Source: Rubrivivax sp. (GTDB taxonomy: Bacteria; Pseudomonadota; Gammaproteobacteria; Burkholderiales; Burkholderiaceae_C). Taken from it: DNA of 64,000 nt. The stretch is from contig JAHCKS010000003.1 in NCBI GenBank assembly GCA_026125665.1, forward strand, positions 62,001 to 126,000, in the 5' to 3' direction. Positions 18,815-26,260 of this stretch are shown piece after piece. How positions within the stretch are numbered: the stretch's first letter is position 1; every line of letters begins with the position of its first letter. The position numbers and the translations under genes are program-made. The notes under the pieces are model-generated. The model had not been told where the DNA came from, ran no database searches, and saw only the letters and a program-made list of their open reading frames with translations.

Positions 18815-19281
18815 GGTCGGATCGCCTTGCCTGACGAGGGTGTTGGAGGGCCTGCGGTCGCCAGCGGCGCGAGCGGGCTCAGCGCGTTGAGTGGACCCAG
18901 CGGATTGAGCGCGAGCCACTCGCGGCGGCCGTCGGCGTGGCGAAGCCAGGCGCCTTGGCTCGTGACGGCGACGAGCACGGCGCCGCGTGGGCGGCTGCCG
19001 AGCGGCCACCATTGGCCGTCGATGAGGGCCATGCTCAGCCGGCCGACGCGCACGCCGGCCAAGGCCGCGGCGTCTGCGGCAGCCGGTGCGCCGCCGGTGG
19101 CCGACGGGGCGTCGCCGGGCAGGGCAGTGCTGCTCTCGGCGGGCGCCGTCGCGGGTGGTGTGAACGGCGCACGCGGGCCCAGCGCCGGTGCGGTGCCGTG
19201 CAGGCCGCACAGCAGCAAGGCGCAGGCGCCGGTGCGCGGCCAGCTTGCGTTGTGTGCCGCGCGCCTCACAGCGAGATCCAT
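18811..19281 (-). CDS. mshK: MshK-like protein
   Basis: This small protein of about 156 residues has a signal peptide (RTGACALLLCGLHGTAPALG), a Pro/Ala-rich stretch and a short beta-rich domain (GRLSMALIDGQWWPLGS, VTSQGAWLRHADGRREWLAL). The latter resembles the PilP-like domain expected of MshK, which would bridge MshJ/MshI2 to the secretin. The assignment leans on position between mshJ and mshL. ATG 19281 overlaps the mshJ end by 16 bases. The open frame extends to a GTG at 19347, but that lies within mshJ. Confidence 0.65.
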   Translation of the reverse strand: MDLAVRRAAHNASWPRTGACALLLCGLHGTAPALGPRAPFTPPATAPAESSTALPGDAPSATGGAPAAADAAALAGVRVGRLSMALIDGQWWPLGSRPRGAVLVAVTSQGAWLRHADGRREWLALNPLGPLNALSPLAPLATAGPPTPSSGKAIRP

Positions 19282-19994
19282 GTGCGCTCCGAGGTCACGA
19301 CGACGAAACCGAGGGTGGCTTGCACGGCCTTGCCGTCGGCCGACCACAAGCGCACGCGCTCGATGCGCAAAGGCGCGATGCGCTCGCCGAGAAGCTGCAC
19401 GGCGGCGTGCAGCTCGTTCACCTCGCCGGCGAGCGTGATCTCATAGCGGTGGCGATACAGCGCCGGTGCGTGCGCGGCGGCAGCTGCCGCCGGCGGGGAT
19501 GTTGAGTCCGCCGCCGTGGCTGTGGCCGGCGGCTCCAGTTCCTGCGTGCCCAGGCCGCGCAACGCCACCACGCGCACGGGCTGGTCGATCAGCGCTCGGC
19601 GCAGCCAGCCCGCGAGCGTGTCGCCGCGGCTGGCATCGGCGCCGCGCTGGCGCAGTTGCTGTTCGACGTGCGCCAGGCGTTCGCGCAGCGCCTGGTCCTC
19701 GGCCTGGTGCTGCGCGAGATCCGTCTGCTCGGCTTCCTGCGCGGCCTGCTGCTCGGCCGCCAGGGCACCGGCCACGCTGGAGCGCCGGTCCCTTTGCGGC
19801 AGCACGAGCAGCGCTTCGATGGCCAGCAGCGCCGCGCAAGCGAGCGCCAACAGCGCGGCGCGTTCGCGCAGCGGCTTGCGGTCGAGCTGCTCGAAGGCCT
19901 GTGCGCACCAGCGCGGCAACGCGGCCAGCCGCGCCAGGCCGGTCGGGCCGCCGAGCAAAGACGGTGCGGGCTCGCCGCGCGCGGCCACCCTCAC
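19266..19994 (-). CDS. mshJ: MshJ-like (PilO-type) inner-membrane protein
   Basis: This protein of about 242 residues has a short cytoplasmic N-terminus, one membrane segment (LLALACAALLAIEALLVLP), a long coiled coil (AAEQQAAQEAEQTDLAQHQA) and a C-terminal ferredoxin-like fold typical of PilO/GspM relatives (YRHRYEITLAGEVNELHAAV). I chose GTG 19994, which overlaps the stop of the preceding gene (GTGA). It is part of the alignment complex that links the cytoplasmic PilM-like MshI to the secretin. Confidence 0.72.
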   Translation of the reverse strand: MRVAARGEPAPSLLGGPTGLARLAALPRWCAQAFEQLDRKPLRERAALLALACAALLAIEALLVLPQRDRRSSVAGALAAEQQAAQEAEQTDLAQHQAEDQALRERLAHVEQQLRQRGADASRGDTLAGWLRRALIDQPVRVVALRGLGTQELEPPATATAADSTSPPAAAAAAHAPALYRHRYEITLAGEVNELHAAVQLLGERIAPLRIERVRLWSADGKAVQATLGFVVVTSERTWISL

Positions 19995-20629
19995 GGAGTC
20001 TCTCCGCCGCCGCCCGCCTCGGAGGCGAGCACGAAGCTGTGCATCGGCCGCGCACTTGCGGCGCCGGGTTCGGGGTCGCTGCCGGCGTCGGCGCCAGGTG
20101 CCTGCGCACGGCCGGGCTGCAATTGCACGGTGTGCAGGCCCACGCCGCGCAGGCTGGCGCTGCCGCCCAGGCGCTGCGCGAACTCCGCCAGCGCCAGGGG
20201 GTCGAGCGTGCCGCCGCTGATGCGCAGCTCGCGCGCACCCTGCAGCCGCACTTCGGTCAGCCACATGGCTTCGGGCAGCGCGGTGAGCACGTCGCGCAGC
20301 GTCTGCGCCGGGTGCGACGGCGGCTCGCTTTGCGCGCGCAGGGTGGCGAGCAGGGCCTCGCGTTCGGCCAGCCGCGCGCGCAGGTCGAGCAATGCCTGGG
20401 GCACTGCGGGCGCCGGCTCGCCGCTGCCGGCTTGACCGGCCGCCTCGCCTGCCTCGGGTGCCGCGCCGGCACCGAGCGCGGCCAGCGTCTGCTGCGTGCG
20501 CGCTTGTTCGTAGGCGGCGTGGGCCAGCACGGCCAGCGCCGCGGCGGCGAACCAGGCCGCCGCCTGGGCGCTGCGCACGAGTGGCTGCGGCGGCAGGCGC
20601 CTGGCATCGAGCAGGTTGACGTTCTGCAT
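19991..20629 (-). CDS. PilN-like MSHA alignment-complex protein (MshI2-type)
   Basis: This 212-residue protein begins MQNVNLLDARRLPPQP, the classical PilN-type cytoplasmic motif (NLLD) that binds a PilM-like protein, followed by a membrane segment (AAAWFAAAALAVLAHAAY), a coiled coil (LLDLRARLAEREALLATLRA) and a C-terminal alpha/beta domain. In Vibrio the equivalent product is called MshI2. Its ATG and the mshI stop share one base (TAATG), and its own stop overlaps the mshJ GTG. It pairs with MshJ as PilN does with PilO. Confidence 0.75.
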   Translation of the reverse strand: MQNVNLLDARRLPPQPLVRSAQAAAWFAAAALAVLAHAAYEQARTQQTLAALGAGAAPEAGEAAGQAGSGEPAPAVPQALLDLRARLAEREALLATLRAQSEPPSHPAQTLRDVLTALPEAMWLTEVRLQGARELRISGGTLDPLALAEFAQRLGGSASLRGVGLHTVQLQPGRAQAPGADAGSDPEPGAASARPMHSFVLASEAGGGGETP

Positions 20630-21564
20630 TAATCGGCCTCACGCCTGAGCGCCGCGCCAATGGCCAGCAGGTGGTCGTGGCCGAGCGCACGGTCGAACAC
20701 GGCCGCCTCGCCGTCGACTTCGACATGGCGCTCGAGATCGAAGAGCTGCACGCGTTGCGCCACATGCAGCGCGAGCTGGTCGGCCAGAGCCTCGGGGTCG
20801 TGCGCGCTGGCCAGCCACAGCCCTTCGAGTTCGATGCCGGAGAACTGGCGCGAGAACGAGTCGGCCGAGCGCTGCACCTCCAGCGCCAGGCGTTCGACGA
20901 GTGCGTCGCGATCTGCGGCGGAGTCCAGCTCGCGGCCCGAGATGTCGAGCTGACGGAACGAGCACAGCTCGCGCTTCCACACCAGCGCCAGGCGCGTGGA
21001 GCGTGCACCCACGTGCACGAAGGCGTGCGCCGTGTCGCCGGCGGCCAGCACCGACAGGTTGCGCATCGACATCTCGGGGATGTCCACCGCCGCCAGCGCG
21101 AGCTGCGCTTCGCGGCAGCACTCCAACCAATGGCGCACATGTTCGTCGGGTGCGGCGACGACGAAGCGCTGGCGCCGCGCGGCGTCGCGCGACGGCACGG
21201 TGAGCAGGTCGATGGCGGCGGCCTCGGCGGAAAAGTCCAGCAGGTCGGCCACCTGCCAGCGGGCGGCATCGCGCAGCTCGTGTTCCGGGATGTCGGGCGC
21301 CTCGACGGGCACGACGCGGTATTCGGCCGAGCGCAGCACGACGTTGGCCCGCACCTGCCGCGGCAGGCGCCGGCGCCATTGGCGCAGCGTGGCGGCTTGC
21401 GCGGCGACGGTGCCCGGCTCCAGCAGCTGCACGAGCGGCTTGCCGCCGCGCTGCCCACCGCACAAGGCGCCCAGCAGCGCCGACTCGCCGGCATGGACGC
21501 CCAGCCAGGGCGTGCCGGCGGCGCGGCGGCGCCGCCACGCGTGGAAGGATTCGACGAAGTTCAA
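20629..21564 (-). CDS. mshI: MshI, PilM-like actin-fold protein
   Basis: This 311-residue protein resembles PilM/GspL cytoplasmic actin-like domains: WLGVHAGESALLGAL near the N-terminus, then VPVEAPDIPEHELRDAARWQ, the usual phrase of this family, and VHVGARSTRLALVWKREL. It is the first gene of the msh operon in this window. The start is doubtful: the family-like N-terminus begins at a TTG at 21564 with no good ribosome-binding site, while a GGAG-spaced ATG exists at 21586 in a different frame. Upstream lie only 69 bases and then a truncated dctP, so the native promoter may have been replaced. Confidence 0.78.
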   Translation of the reverse strand: MNFVESFHAWRRRRAAGTPWLGVHAGESALLGALCGGQRGGKPLVQLLEPGTVAAQAATLRQWRRRLPRQVRANVVLRSAEYRVVPVEAPDIPEHELRDAARWQVADLLDFSAEAAAIDLLTVPSRDAARRQRFVVAAPDEHVRHWLECCREAQLALAAVDIPEMSMRNLSVLAAGDTAHAFVHVGARSTRLALVWKRELCSFRQLDISGRELDSAADRDALVERLALEVQRSADSFSRQFSGIELEGLWLASAHDPEALADQLALHVAQRVQLFDLERHVEVDGEAAVFDRALGHDHLLAIGAALRREAD

Positions 21565-21633
21565 GGGTGGCCCGAAGGTGCGACATGCTCCTTCGGCCAG
21601 TCTACGAACGGTGCTCGCCGCCCGAAGGCGCGA

Positions 21634-22045
21634 TCAGGCAAGCGAAAGTCCGCCAGTTCTTCGATGAGGGCGGCGGGCCGGCCGTGCGCCGGCGCCGCTC
21701 TGCTCAGGTTCGCCTTGCACTGCTCGTTTCATGAAGGCATCGACGAGCGGCTTGCCTTCGGGGCCGGCCTTGTCCAGCCATTCCTTGAGCATGGCCTGGC
21801 CCACCTTCTGCATGTCGCCCTTCAGTGCCGCCGGGGGCGGCAGGATCTGCATGCCCCCGGCCTTGAGCCTGTCGAGGCTGTCGCCGTTGGCCTTCTTGCT
21901 CGCGGCGACGCCGCGCACCTCGGCGTCGGCGGCGGCCTTCAGCACAGCGGCCTTGCTCGGCGCGTCGAGCGCGTCGAAGCCGGCCTCGTTGACGATGACC
22001 AGGCTCTTCGGCAGCCAAGCCTGCGTGTCGTAACCAGTGCCTTGG
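21634..22045 (-). pseudogene. TRAP transporter binding protein DctP, C-terminal fragment
   Basis: The frame encodes YDTQAWLPKSLVIVNEAGFD, ALDAPSKAAVLKAAADAEVR, GMQILPPPAALKGDMQKVG and AMLKEWLDKAGPEG, which is the last quarter of a DctP-family solute-binding protein. The similarity stops around 22045, just before the IS3-type remnant, so about three quarters of the gene are gone. The final 30 residues (after AFMKR) look like read-through rather than native tail. It points the same way as the msh operon and lies directly upstream of it. No TRAP permease genes are present in the window. Confidence 0.75.
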
Positions 22046-22072
22046 TCTCTCAAATCAGTCAAGTCTTGACAG

Positions 22073-22358
22073 TGACCTTGCCCCTGAAAAGCGTACTTCA
22101 TGGCTGATGATGAAATCACAGAGATGGAGAACGAGAGATGAGCAAGCAAAACGGCAAGCGCCACAGGGCGAAGTACACGCTGGAGTGGACTCCAACTCCA
22201 AGATCATCGACTGGTTGACGTTCTACAACCACCGACGACTGCACTCCACGCTGGGCTATGTCAGCCCCATGAAGTTCGAAGCCAACTGGCACGCGGGCCA
22301 GGTCAAGAAAGCCGCGTAACCGAGTGGCTATGGACTACGTCAGACAGGGGCAAGGTCA
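22073..22358 (+). mobile_element. IS3-family element with large internal deletion (MITE-like, 286 bp)
   Basis: The ends are perfect 14-bp inverted repeats, TGACCTTGCCCCTG at 22073-22086 and its complement at 22345-22358. Inside, ATG 22138 starts MSKQNGKRHRAKYTLE, the N-terminus of an OrfA transposase subunit. The frame ending at 22319 encodes IIDWLTFYNHRRLHSTLGYV followed by SPMKFEANW, the C-terminus of an IS3-type OrfB (DDE) integrase with its final motif. The middle of both genes, including the DDE residues, is missing, and the two remnants are in different frames. Intact ends mean it could still be moved in trans by a full-length relative. I see no clear target duplication next to the repeats. 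Confidence 0.82.
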
Positions 22359-22553
22359 GTGGCCATGATGTTTTGCCAAATCGGTCGCGCGCATTCGTCG
22401 TGCGAGATCGAAGGCGGCTTGGAGAGCTGCGAGGGCAAGCTGGCGCACCTGGCCATGCAGGCGCCGGCGCGCTCGTCGCTGGCCTACGGCAACGCGCATC
22501 GGCCCAGGCAACTGTTCGAGCAGGTCTTCCACGGCCTGTACGCCAAGATCTCT
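22359..22553 (+). mobile_element. IS4-family (DUF4372-type) transposase fragment
   Basis: Starting immediately at the right end of the IS3-type remnant, the frame encodes MFCQIGRAHSSCEIEGGLES followed by CEGKLAHLAMQAPARSSLAY, GNAHRPRQLFEQVF and HGLYAKI. This is the N-terminal DUF4372 region of IS4-type DDE transposases. The beginning of that gene and all of the catalytic domain are missing; the sequence switches at about 22556 to the yhhJ duplicate. The IS3-type element therefore either inserted in or joined to this older fragment. Confidence 0.75.
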
Positions 22554-22556
22554 GGA

Positions 22557-22752
22557 CCGAACTGCTGCGCCACTTCATGCTGGCGGCGCCGACGACGCAC
22601 TTCGTGAGCCTGGCCCAGGCCATCCTCTACCGCGGCGCGGGGATCGTGATGGTGTGGCCGACGCTGCTGGCGCTGTTGGCCATCGGCGCTGCGTTCTTCG
22701 CCGGCACGCTGCGACGGGTGCGCTCGGCGCTGGCGGCGGGCTGACGCTGCGC
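22557..22752 (+). repeat. 196-bp direct repeat, copy 2 (orphan 3' end of yhhJ)
   Basis: This is a near-identical second copy of the last 188 coding bases of yhhJ and eight bases beyond, without the rest of the gene. It is fused upstream to the IS4-type fragment and ends eight bases before the stop codon of the convergent regulator gene. It cannot encode a protein alone. Together with copy 1 at 6757-6952 it brackets 15.6 kb that contain the MSHA locus. Confidence 0.93.
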
Positions 22753-22759
22753 TGGCGCA

Positions 22760-23851
22760 TCAGCCCGGCGCGCCGAGGCGCACACGATCCAGGCTCGCGC
22801 GGCCATCGAAGCGACTGGGCAGCAACACGGTGCGCGGCTCGGCAGCCGGATGCTCGAAGCGCCAGGCGATGAGTCCAACGATCTCGTCGGCCGCTTGTGC
22901 GCTGACCGACCCGGCGCAGGCAAAGTGGTCGCCGTGCTCTTCCGGGCGATCGACATGGCACAGAAGCAGCACGCTGCTCGCGCTGCGAGGCCCGCGGCCG
23001 GCCGTCTTCAGGGCGTGCCGCAGTTCCCCCGCATGTGCCCCGCCGCCCCAGATCAGCAGCGCCGTGGGGCCGCCCGCGCGAGGCATGACGATTCGCTTCA
23101 ACGCGGCAGCCATCTCGGCGCGTACTGCGTGACCGGGCTGGGGCGCGGACTCCAGTTCGACGGTCGGCATCGTCTGCGGGCTGCCGTCCAGGCATCGGCG
23201 AAGGCTCGCGAAGTGCTGTCGCACGCCCTGAAGGGGCGGTACCGCACCGGGCCAAGCCACGAGCCCGATGCGCTGGTGGCCTGCCGCTCGCAGGCGTTCC
23301 ATCGCCAGGTCGATCGCGCCGCGCCAGTCGGAGGCGACGGCGTCGACATCGACACCGGCCAGGCGTGCGCCGTCGACGCACAGGGCGCCCGTGCGTTCGC
23401 GCAGGAACGCGATCAGGCGCAGGGGAAGCGGGTCGAAGTACGACTGGAGCACGCACGCGTCGAAACGGCGGTCGGGGTCGAGCAGTCCCAGCGCTTCGTC
23501 GATGCGCTCGTAGATGATCTGTACGCAGCGCGCACCCCGCGCGGCGAACTCGGCCTGCAGTCGCCGCGCGACGGCGTAGCTGCGTTCGGTCTGCCGGCGC
23601 GGCGAGAGCAGCAGCACACGCGCGCCGTCGAATCCCGCGCGTGCGCGCGGCACCGGCCTTTGCACGAAGGTGCCGCGGCCGACCTGAAGTTGCAGCAGCC
23701 CTTGTCGCGCAAGGCGGGCGAGGGCGGCCTGGATCGTTGCCTGCCCGACCCGGTACTCGCGCATCATCGTCCGCACGGTGGGCAGGCGCTCGCCGTGCTC
23801 AGCGGCGGCCGCACGGTCGCGCAGCAGGGCCTCGAGGGCGCGTGCGTCCAT
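22760..23851 (-). CDS. GntR-type HTH regulator with LacI-like sugar-binding domain
   Basis: This 363-residue regulator has an N-terminal winged helix of the GntR class (about 5-70: RLPTVRTMMREYRVGQATIQ, then AALARLARQGLLQLQVGRGT) and a C-terminal periplasmic-binding-protein-like domain (about 85-340: VLLLSPRRQTERSYAVARRL, VASDWRGAIDLAMERLRAAG, HQRIGLVAW). The fusion is typical of AraR/GntR-LacI hybrids that sense sugars. ATG 23851 gives a compact N-terminus. It diverges from the DUF4432 gene across 72 bases that hold a palindrome, so it probably controls the transport/sulfatase operon and itself. Confidence 0.85.
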   Translation of the reverse strand: MDARALEALLRDRAAAAEHGERLPTVRTMMREYRVGQATIQAALARLARQGLLQLQVGRGTFVQRPVPRARAGFDGARVLLLSPRRQTERSYAVARRLQAEFAARGARCVQIIYERIDEALGLLDPDRRFDACVLQSYFDPLPLRLIAFLRERTGALCVDGARLAGVDVDAVASDWRGAIDLAMERLRAAGHQRIGLVAWPGAVPPLQGVRQHFASLRRCLDGSPQTMPTVELESAPQPGHAVRAEMAAALKRIVMPRAGGPTALLIWGGGAHAGELRHALKTAGRGPRSASSVLLLCHVDRPEEHGDHFACAGSVSAQAADEIVGLIAWRFEHPAAEPRTVLLPSRFDGRASLDRVRLGAPG

Positions 23852-23923
23852 TCGACTGGGTACAAGTTGCGGGTATAGGGTACTGTACCTACCGTTCGGT
23901 GCCCGACTCCGCCCGATCGAACG
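23852..23923. promoter_or_regulatory. divergent promoter region with GGTAC-T-GTACC palindrome
   Basis: The 72 bases between the regulator and the DUF4432 gene contain the perfect 11-bp palindrome GGTACTGTACC at 23879-23889 and a partly similar GGGTAC upstream near 23858. This is the most AT-rich part of the neighbourhood. GntR-type dimers bind short palindromes of this kind, so it is a good operator candidate for autoregulation and control of the transport operon. The binding itself is inference. Confidence 0.5.
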
Positions 23924-24916
23924 ATGCCGTCTCCCCGCGCTGCTGCCCTGCGCCCGCTCGTCGGCGATCTGCGGCAGTTCGCGGGCGTGCGCCGGTTGGT
24001 GCTCGACGATGGGCCCGAGCGCGGCGTGCCGGTGCTCGCCCTCAGCAGCGGCGGTGGCCTGGATCTGTGGCTGCTCGCGGGGCGCTGCCTGGACATCGGG
24101 CCGCTGTGGTTCCGCGGCCGGCCCGTGGCGTGGCAGGCCCCGCCGGGCTATGCGCACCCGGCACTGTCGGCGCCTGATCGCGACGTCGGGCACGGCTTGC
24201 AACGCCTGCTGTCGGGTTTCCTCACGACCTGCGGGCTCGACCGCATCCGCCGGGGCGACGCGATCGAGCCGCTGCACGGCCGCCTGGGCTGCGCGCCGGC
24301 GCGTGTGCTGGCCGCTGGTGAGCACTGGGATCGCGACGAGCCGGTCATCGAGGTCGTCGCCGAGACCGTGCAGTACCGCCTCGGCGGCGAATCGCTGACG
24401 CTGCGCCGCCGTGTGCACGTGCCGATCGGCGGCAGCACGCTGCGCCTGGAAGACCGCGTCACCAACGAGGGGCCGCAGAGCCAGGCGCACGAGCTGCTGT
24501 ACCACTTCAACCTCGGCCACCCGGCGATCGGGCCGGGCACGCGGGTGGTACGCGACGGGCGCACGCTGGCCGGTCCGTTCGCGATGCCGCTCGCGCAGGC
24601 GTGCGGCGAGGCGTCGTGCCTGCCCGCCGATGGCGCGGCCGTTGCCGTGCGCACGCCCGGACCCGATGGCCCTGGGCTCGCGATCACGTTCACCTGCGAC
24701 GCGTCCGCGCTGCCGTGGCTGCAACTGTGGCACGACCTGCGGCCGCGCCGCGGCCTGCTGTGCATCGAGCCGTGCACCAGCGAGCGCCTGGCCGGCGGGC
24801 GCAGCGCCTGCCCCCCGCATCTCGAGCCCGGCGAAAGCCGGTGCTACCGCGTCGAGATCGGCTTGGCCGAGACCGACGAACGCCCCGCGACAACAGCCCA
24901 AGGAGACGACCGATGA
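23924..24916 (+). CDS. DUF4432 (aldose-1-epimerase-like) protein
   Basis: This 330-residue protein belongs to the galactose-mutarotase-like DUF4432 group: GLDLWLLAGRCLDIGPLWFRG near the start of the fold, TTCGLD in the middle, LRLEDRVTNEGPQSQAHELL, then YHFNLGHP (the conserved YHxNxG phrase) and LEPGESRCYRVEIGL at the end. No signal peptide is visible, so it is cytoplasmic. Relatives convert between sugar anomers or epimers after import. It is the first gene of the operon and overlaps the binding-protein gene by four bases (ATGA), which ties it to the transported compound. Confidence 0.75.
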   Translation: MPSPRAAALRPLVGDLRQFAGVRRLVLDDGPERGVPVLALSSGGGLDLWLLAGRCLDIGPLWFRGRPVAWQAPPGYAHPALSAPDRDVGHGLQRLLSGFLTTCGLDRIRRGDAIEPLHGRLGCAPARVLAAGEHWDRDEPVIEVVAETVQYRLGGESLTLRRRVHVPIGGSTLRLEDRVTNEGPQSQAHELLYHFNLGHPAIGPGTRVVRDGRTLAGPFAMPLAQACGEASCLPADGAAVAVRTPGPDGPGLAITFTCDASALPWLQLWHDLRPRRGLLCIEPCTSERLAGGRSACPPHLEPGESRCYRVEIGLAETDERPATTAQGDDR

Positions 24917-26259
24917 CCCGCCCGAACCGCTCGCAACCCCAACGGCGCCGCTGGCTGCTTGCCGGAGCGGCCCTCGCTTCGGGCTCGCCGTTGCGGTTGT
25001 GGGCACAGACCGCCGCGCAGCCGCTGCGCATCGCCGTGCCGCAGGCGCCCTGGTATCCGAGCTTCGAGCGGCTGACCACCGTGTTCGAGCGCATCCATGC
25101 GGCCAAGGTGGCGTTCGACGTGAGCCCGTTCACCGGCCTGCTCGAGAAGACGCGCAACGCGGTGCGCTCGGGGCAATCGCCCTTCGATCTGATCTGCATC
25201 AACTCCCAGTTCATCCCGGAGTTCTATGCTGGTGGCTTTCTTGAGCCGCTGGCGAAGATCGACCCGCGCTTCAAGCTGCAGCCCGAAGTCATCGCCTACG
25301 ACAACACGCTGCGTTGGGACGCCGTGCGCAAGGTGTTCGATGCCAAGGGGGAGGTGATGGCGGTGCCGGTTAACGGCAACATCCAGCTGCTGTACTACCG
25401 CGCCGACCTGTACGCGGCCAAGGGCCTGAAGGTGCCTCGGACCTGGGACGAACTGGCGGCCAACGCCCGCGCACTGCACGGCCCGGACGTGGCCGGCTTC
25501 GGCCTGCGCGGTAACCGCGGCTTCTTCGAGGCGAGCTACGACTTCTATCCGCTGCTGGCCAGCTTCGGCGGCGACATCTTCCGCAATGCCGCCGGCGGCG
25601 ACTGCACCGTTGTGATCAACAGCCCCGAGGCGCTGAAGGCGCTGCAGTTCGTGCAGCAGCTCGCCAAGGAGGCCGGCCCGGCCGGCGTGGGCAGCCTGAC
25701 GCAGGCGCGGCTGATCCAGCTGCTCACCGGCGGCAAGCTGGCGCAGGCGGTGCTGGTCGCTGCGGCCTGGCCGCAGATGGACGACCCGCAGCGCTCGGCG
25801 GTGGTGGGCAAGGTGAACGTGGCGCCGTTGCCGGCCGGGCCTTCGGGCAAGGTGGTGACGACGCTCGGGCACTGGATCGCCGCGGTGCCCAAGAACCTGC
25901 CGAGCGAGCGCAAGAAGGCCGCGTTGGGCTACCTCGACTGGTTCCAGCAGAAGGCCACGCAGCAACAGTACCGCGATACCGGAGCGGTACCGATCCGCCA
26001 GGACGTGCTGCTCGCCGACCCGGGGCCCGATCCCAAGTATCGCCTGCTGCCGGCAGTGGCGGCCTCGTCGGGCAACACACGGCTGATGCTGCCGGTGCCG
26101 CAGGCCGCGGAGATCGCCGACGCGATGGAACTGCAGCTGAACAAGGTGCTGGTGGGCGAGGCGCAGCCCGCGGCGGCCTTGAACCAGATGGCGCGCGACA
26201 TCGAGGCGCTGATGGCGCGCGCCGGCATGAAGACCGGCCGCCTGCCGGATCTGCGCTGA
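24913..26259 (+). CDS. ABC sugar transporter, periplasmic binding protein
   Basis: This 448-residue binding protein of the MalE/UgpB class has an N-terminal export signal with a twin-arginine-like stretch (RRRWLLAGAALASGSPLRLW, then AQTA) followed by PLRIAVPQAPWYPSF. Typical cluster blocks are PVNGNIQLLYYRADLYAAKG, VPRTWDELAANARAL and GHWIAAVPKNLP. It captures the substrate in the periplasm and delivers it to the two permeases encoded next. The ATG at 24913 overlaps the DUF4432 stop; the longer open frame starting at 24601 lies inside DUF4432. The ligand is presumably a (sulfated) carbohydrate, judging from the sulfatases downstream. Confidence 0.85.
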   Translation: MTRPNRSQPQRRRWLLAGAALASGSPLRLWAQTAAQPLRIAVPQAPWYPSFERLTTVFERIHAAKVAFDVSPFTGLLEKTRNAVRSGQSPFDLICINSQFIPEFYAGGFLEPLAKIDPRFKLQPEVIAYDNTLRWDAVRKVFDAKGEVMAVPVNGNIQLLYYRADLYAAKGLKVPRTWDELAANARALHGPDVAGFGLRGNRGFFEASYDFYPLLASFGGDIFRNAAGGDCTVVINSPEALKALQFVQQLAKEAGPAGVGSLTQARLIQLLTGGKLAQAVLVAAAWPQMDDPQRSAVVGKVNVAPLPAGPSGKVVTTLGHWIAAVPKNLPSERKKAALGYLDWFQQKATQQQYRDTGAVPIRQDVLLADPGPDPKYRLLPAVAASSGNTRLMLPVPQAAEIADAMELQLNKVLVGEAQPAAALNQMARDIEALMARAGMKTGRLPDLR

Positions 26260-26260
26260 C

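Noticed and set aside
22107-22319. A 70-codon plus frame as a complete small gene
   Set aside because: Only the C-terminal 42 residues are meaningful, and they are the end of an IS3 OrfB. The first part is out-of-frame sequence from the deleted element.
22373-22744. A 123-codon frame joining IS4-type sequence to the yhhJ end as a fusion gene
   Set aside because: The IS4-type similarity is in a different frame from the yhhJ part, so the open frame is accidental.
6757-22752. att sites and an integrative element
   Set aside because: The repeats are 196 bp, much longer than typical att cores, and there is no integrase, excisionase or tRNA target in the window.
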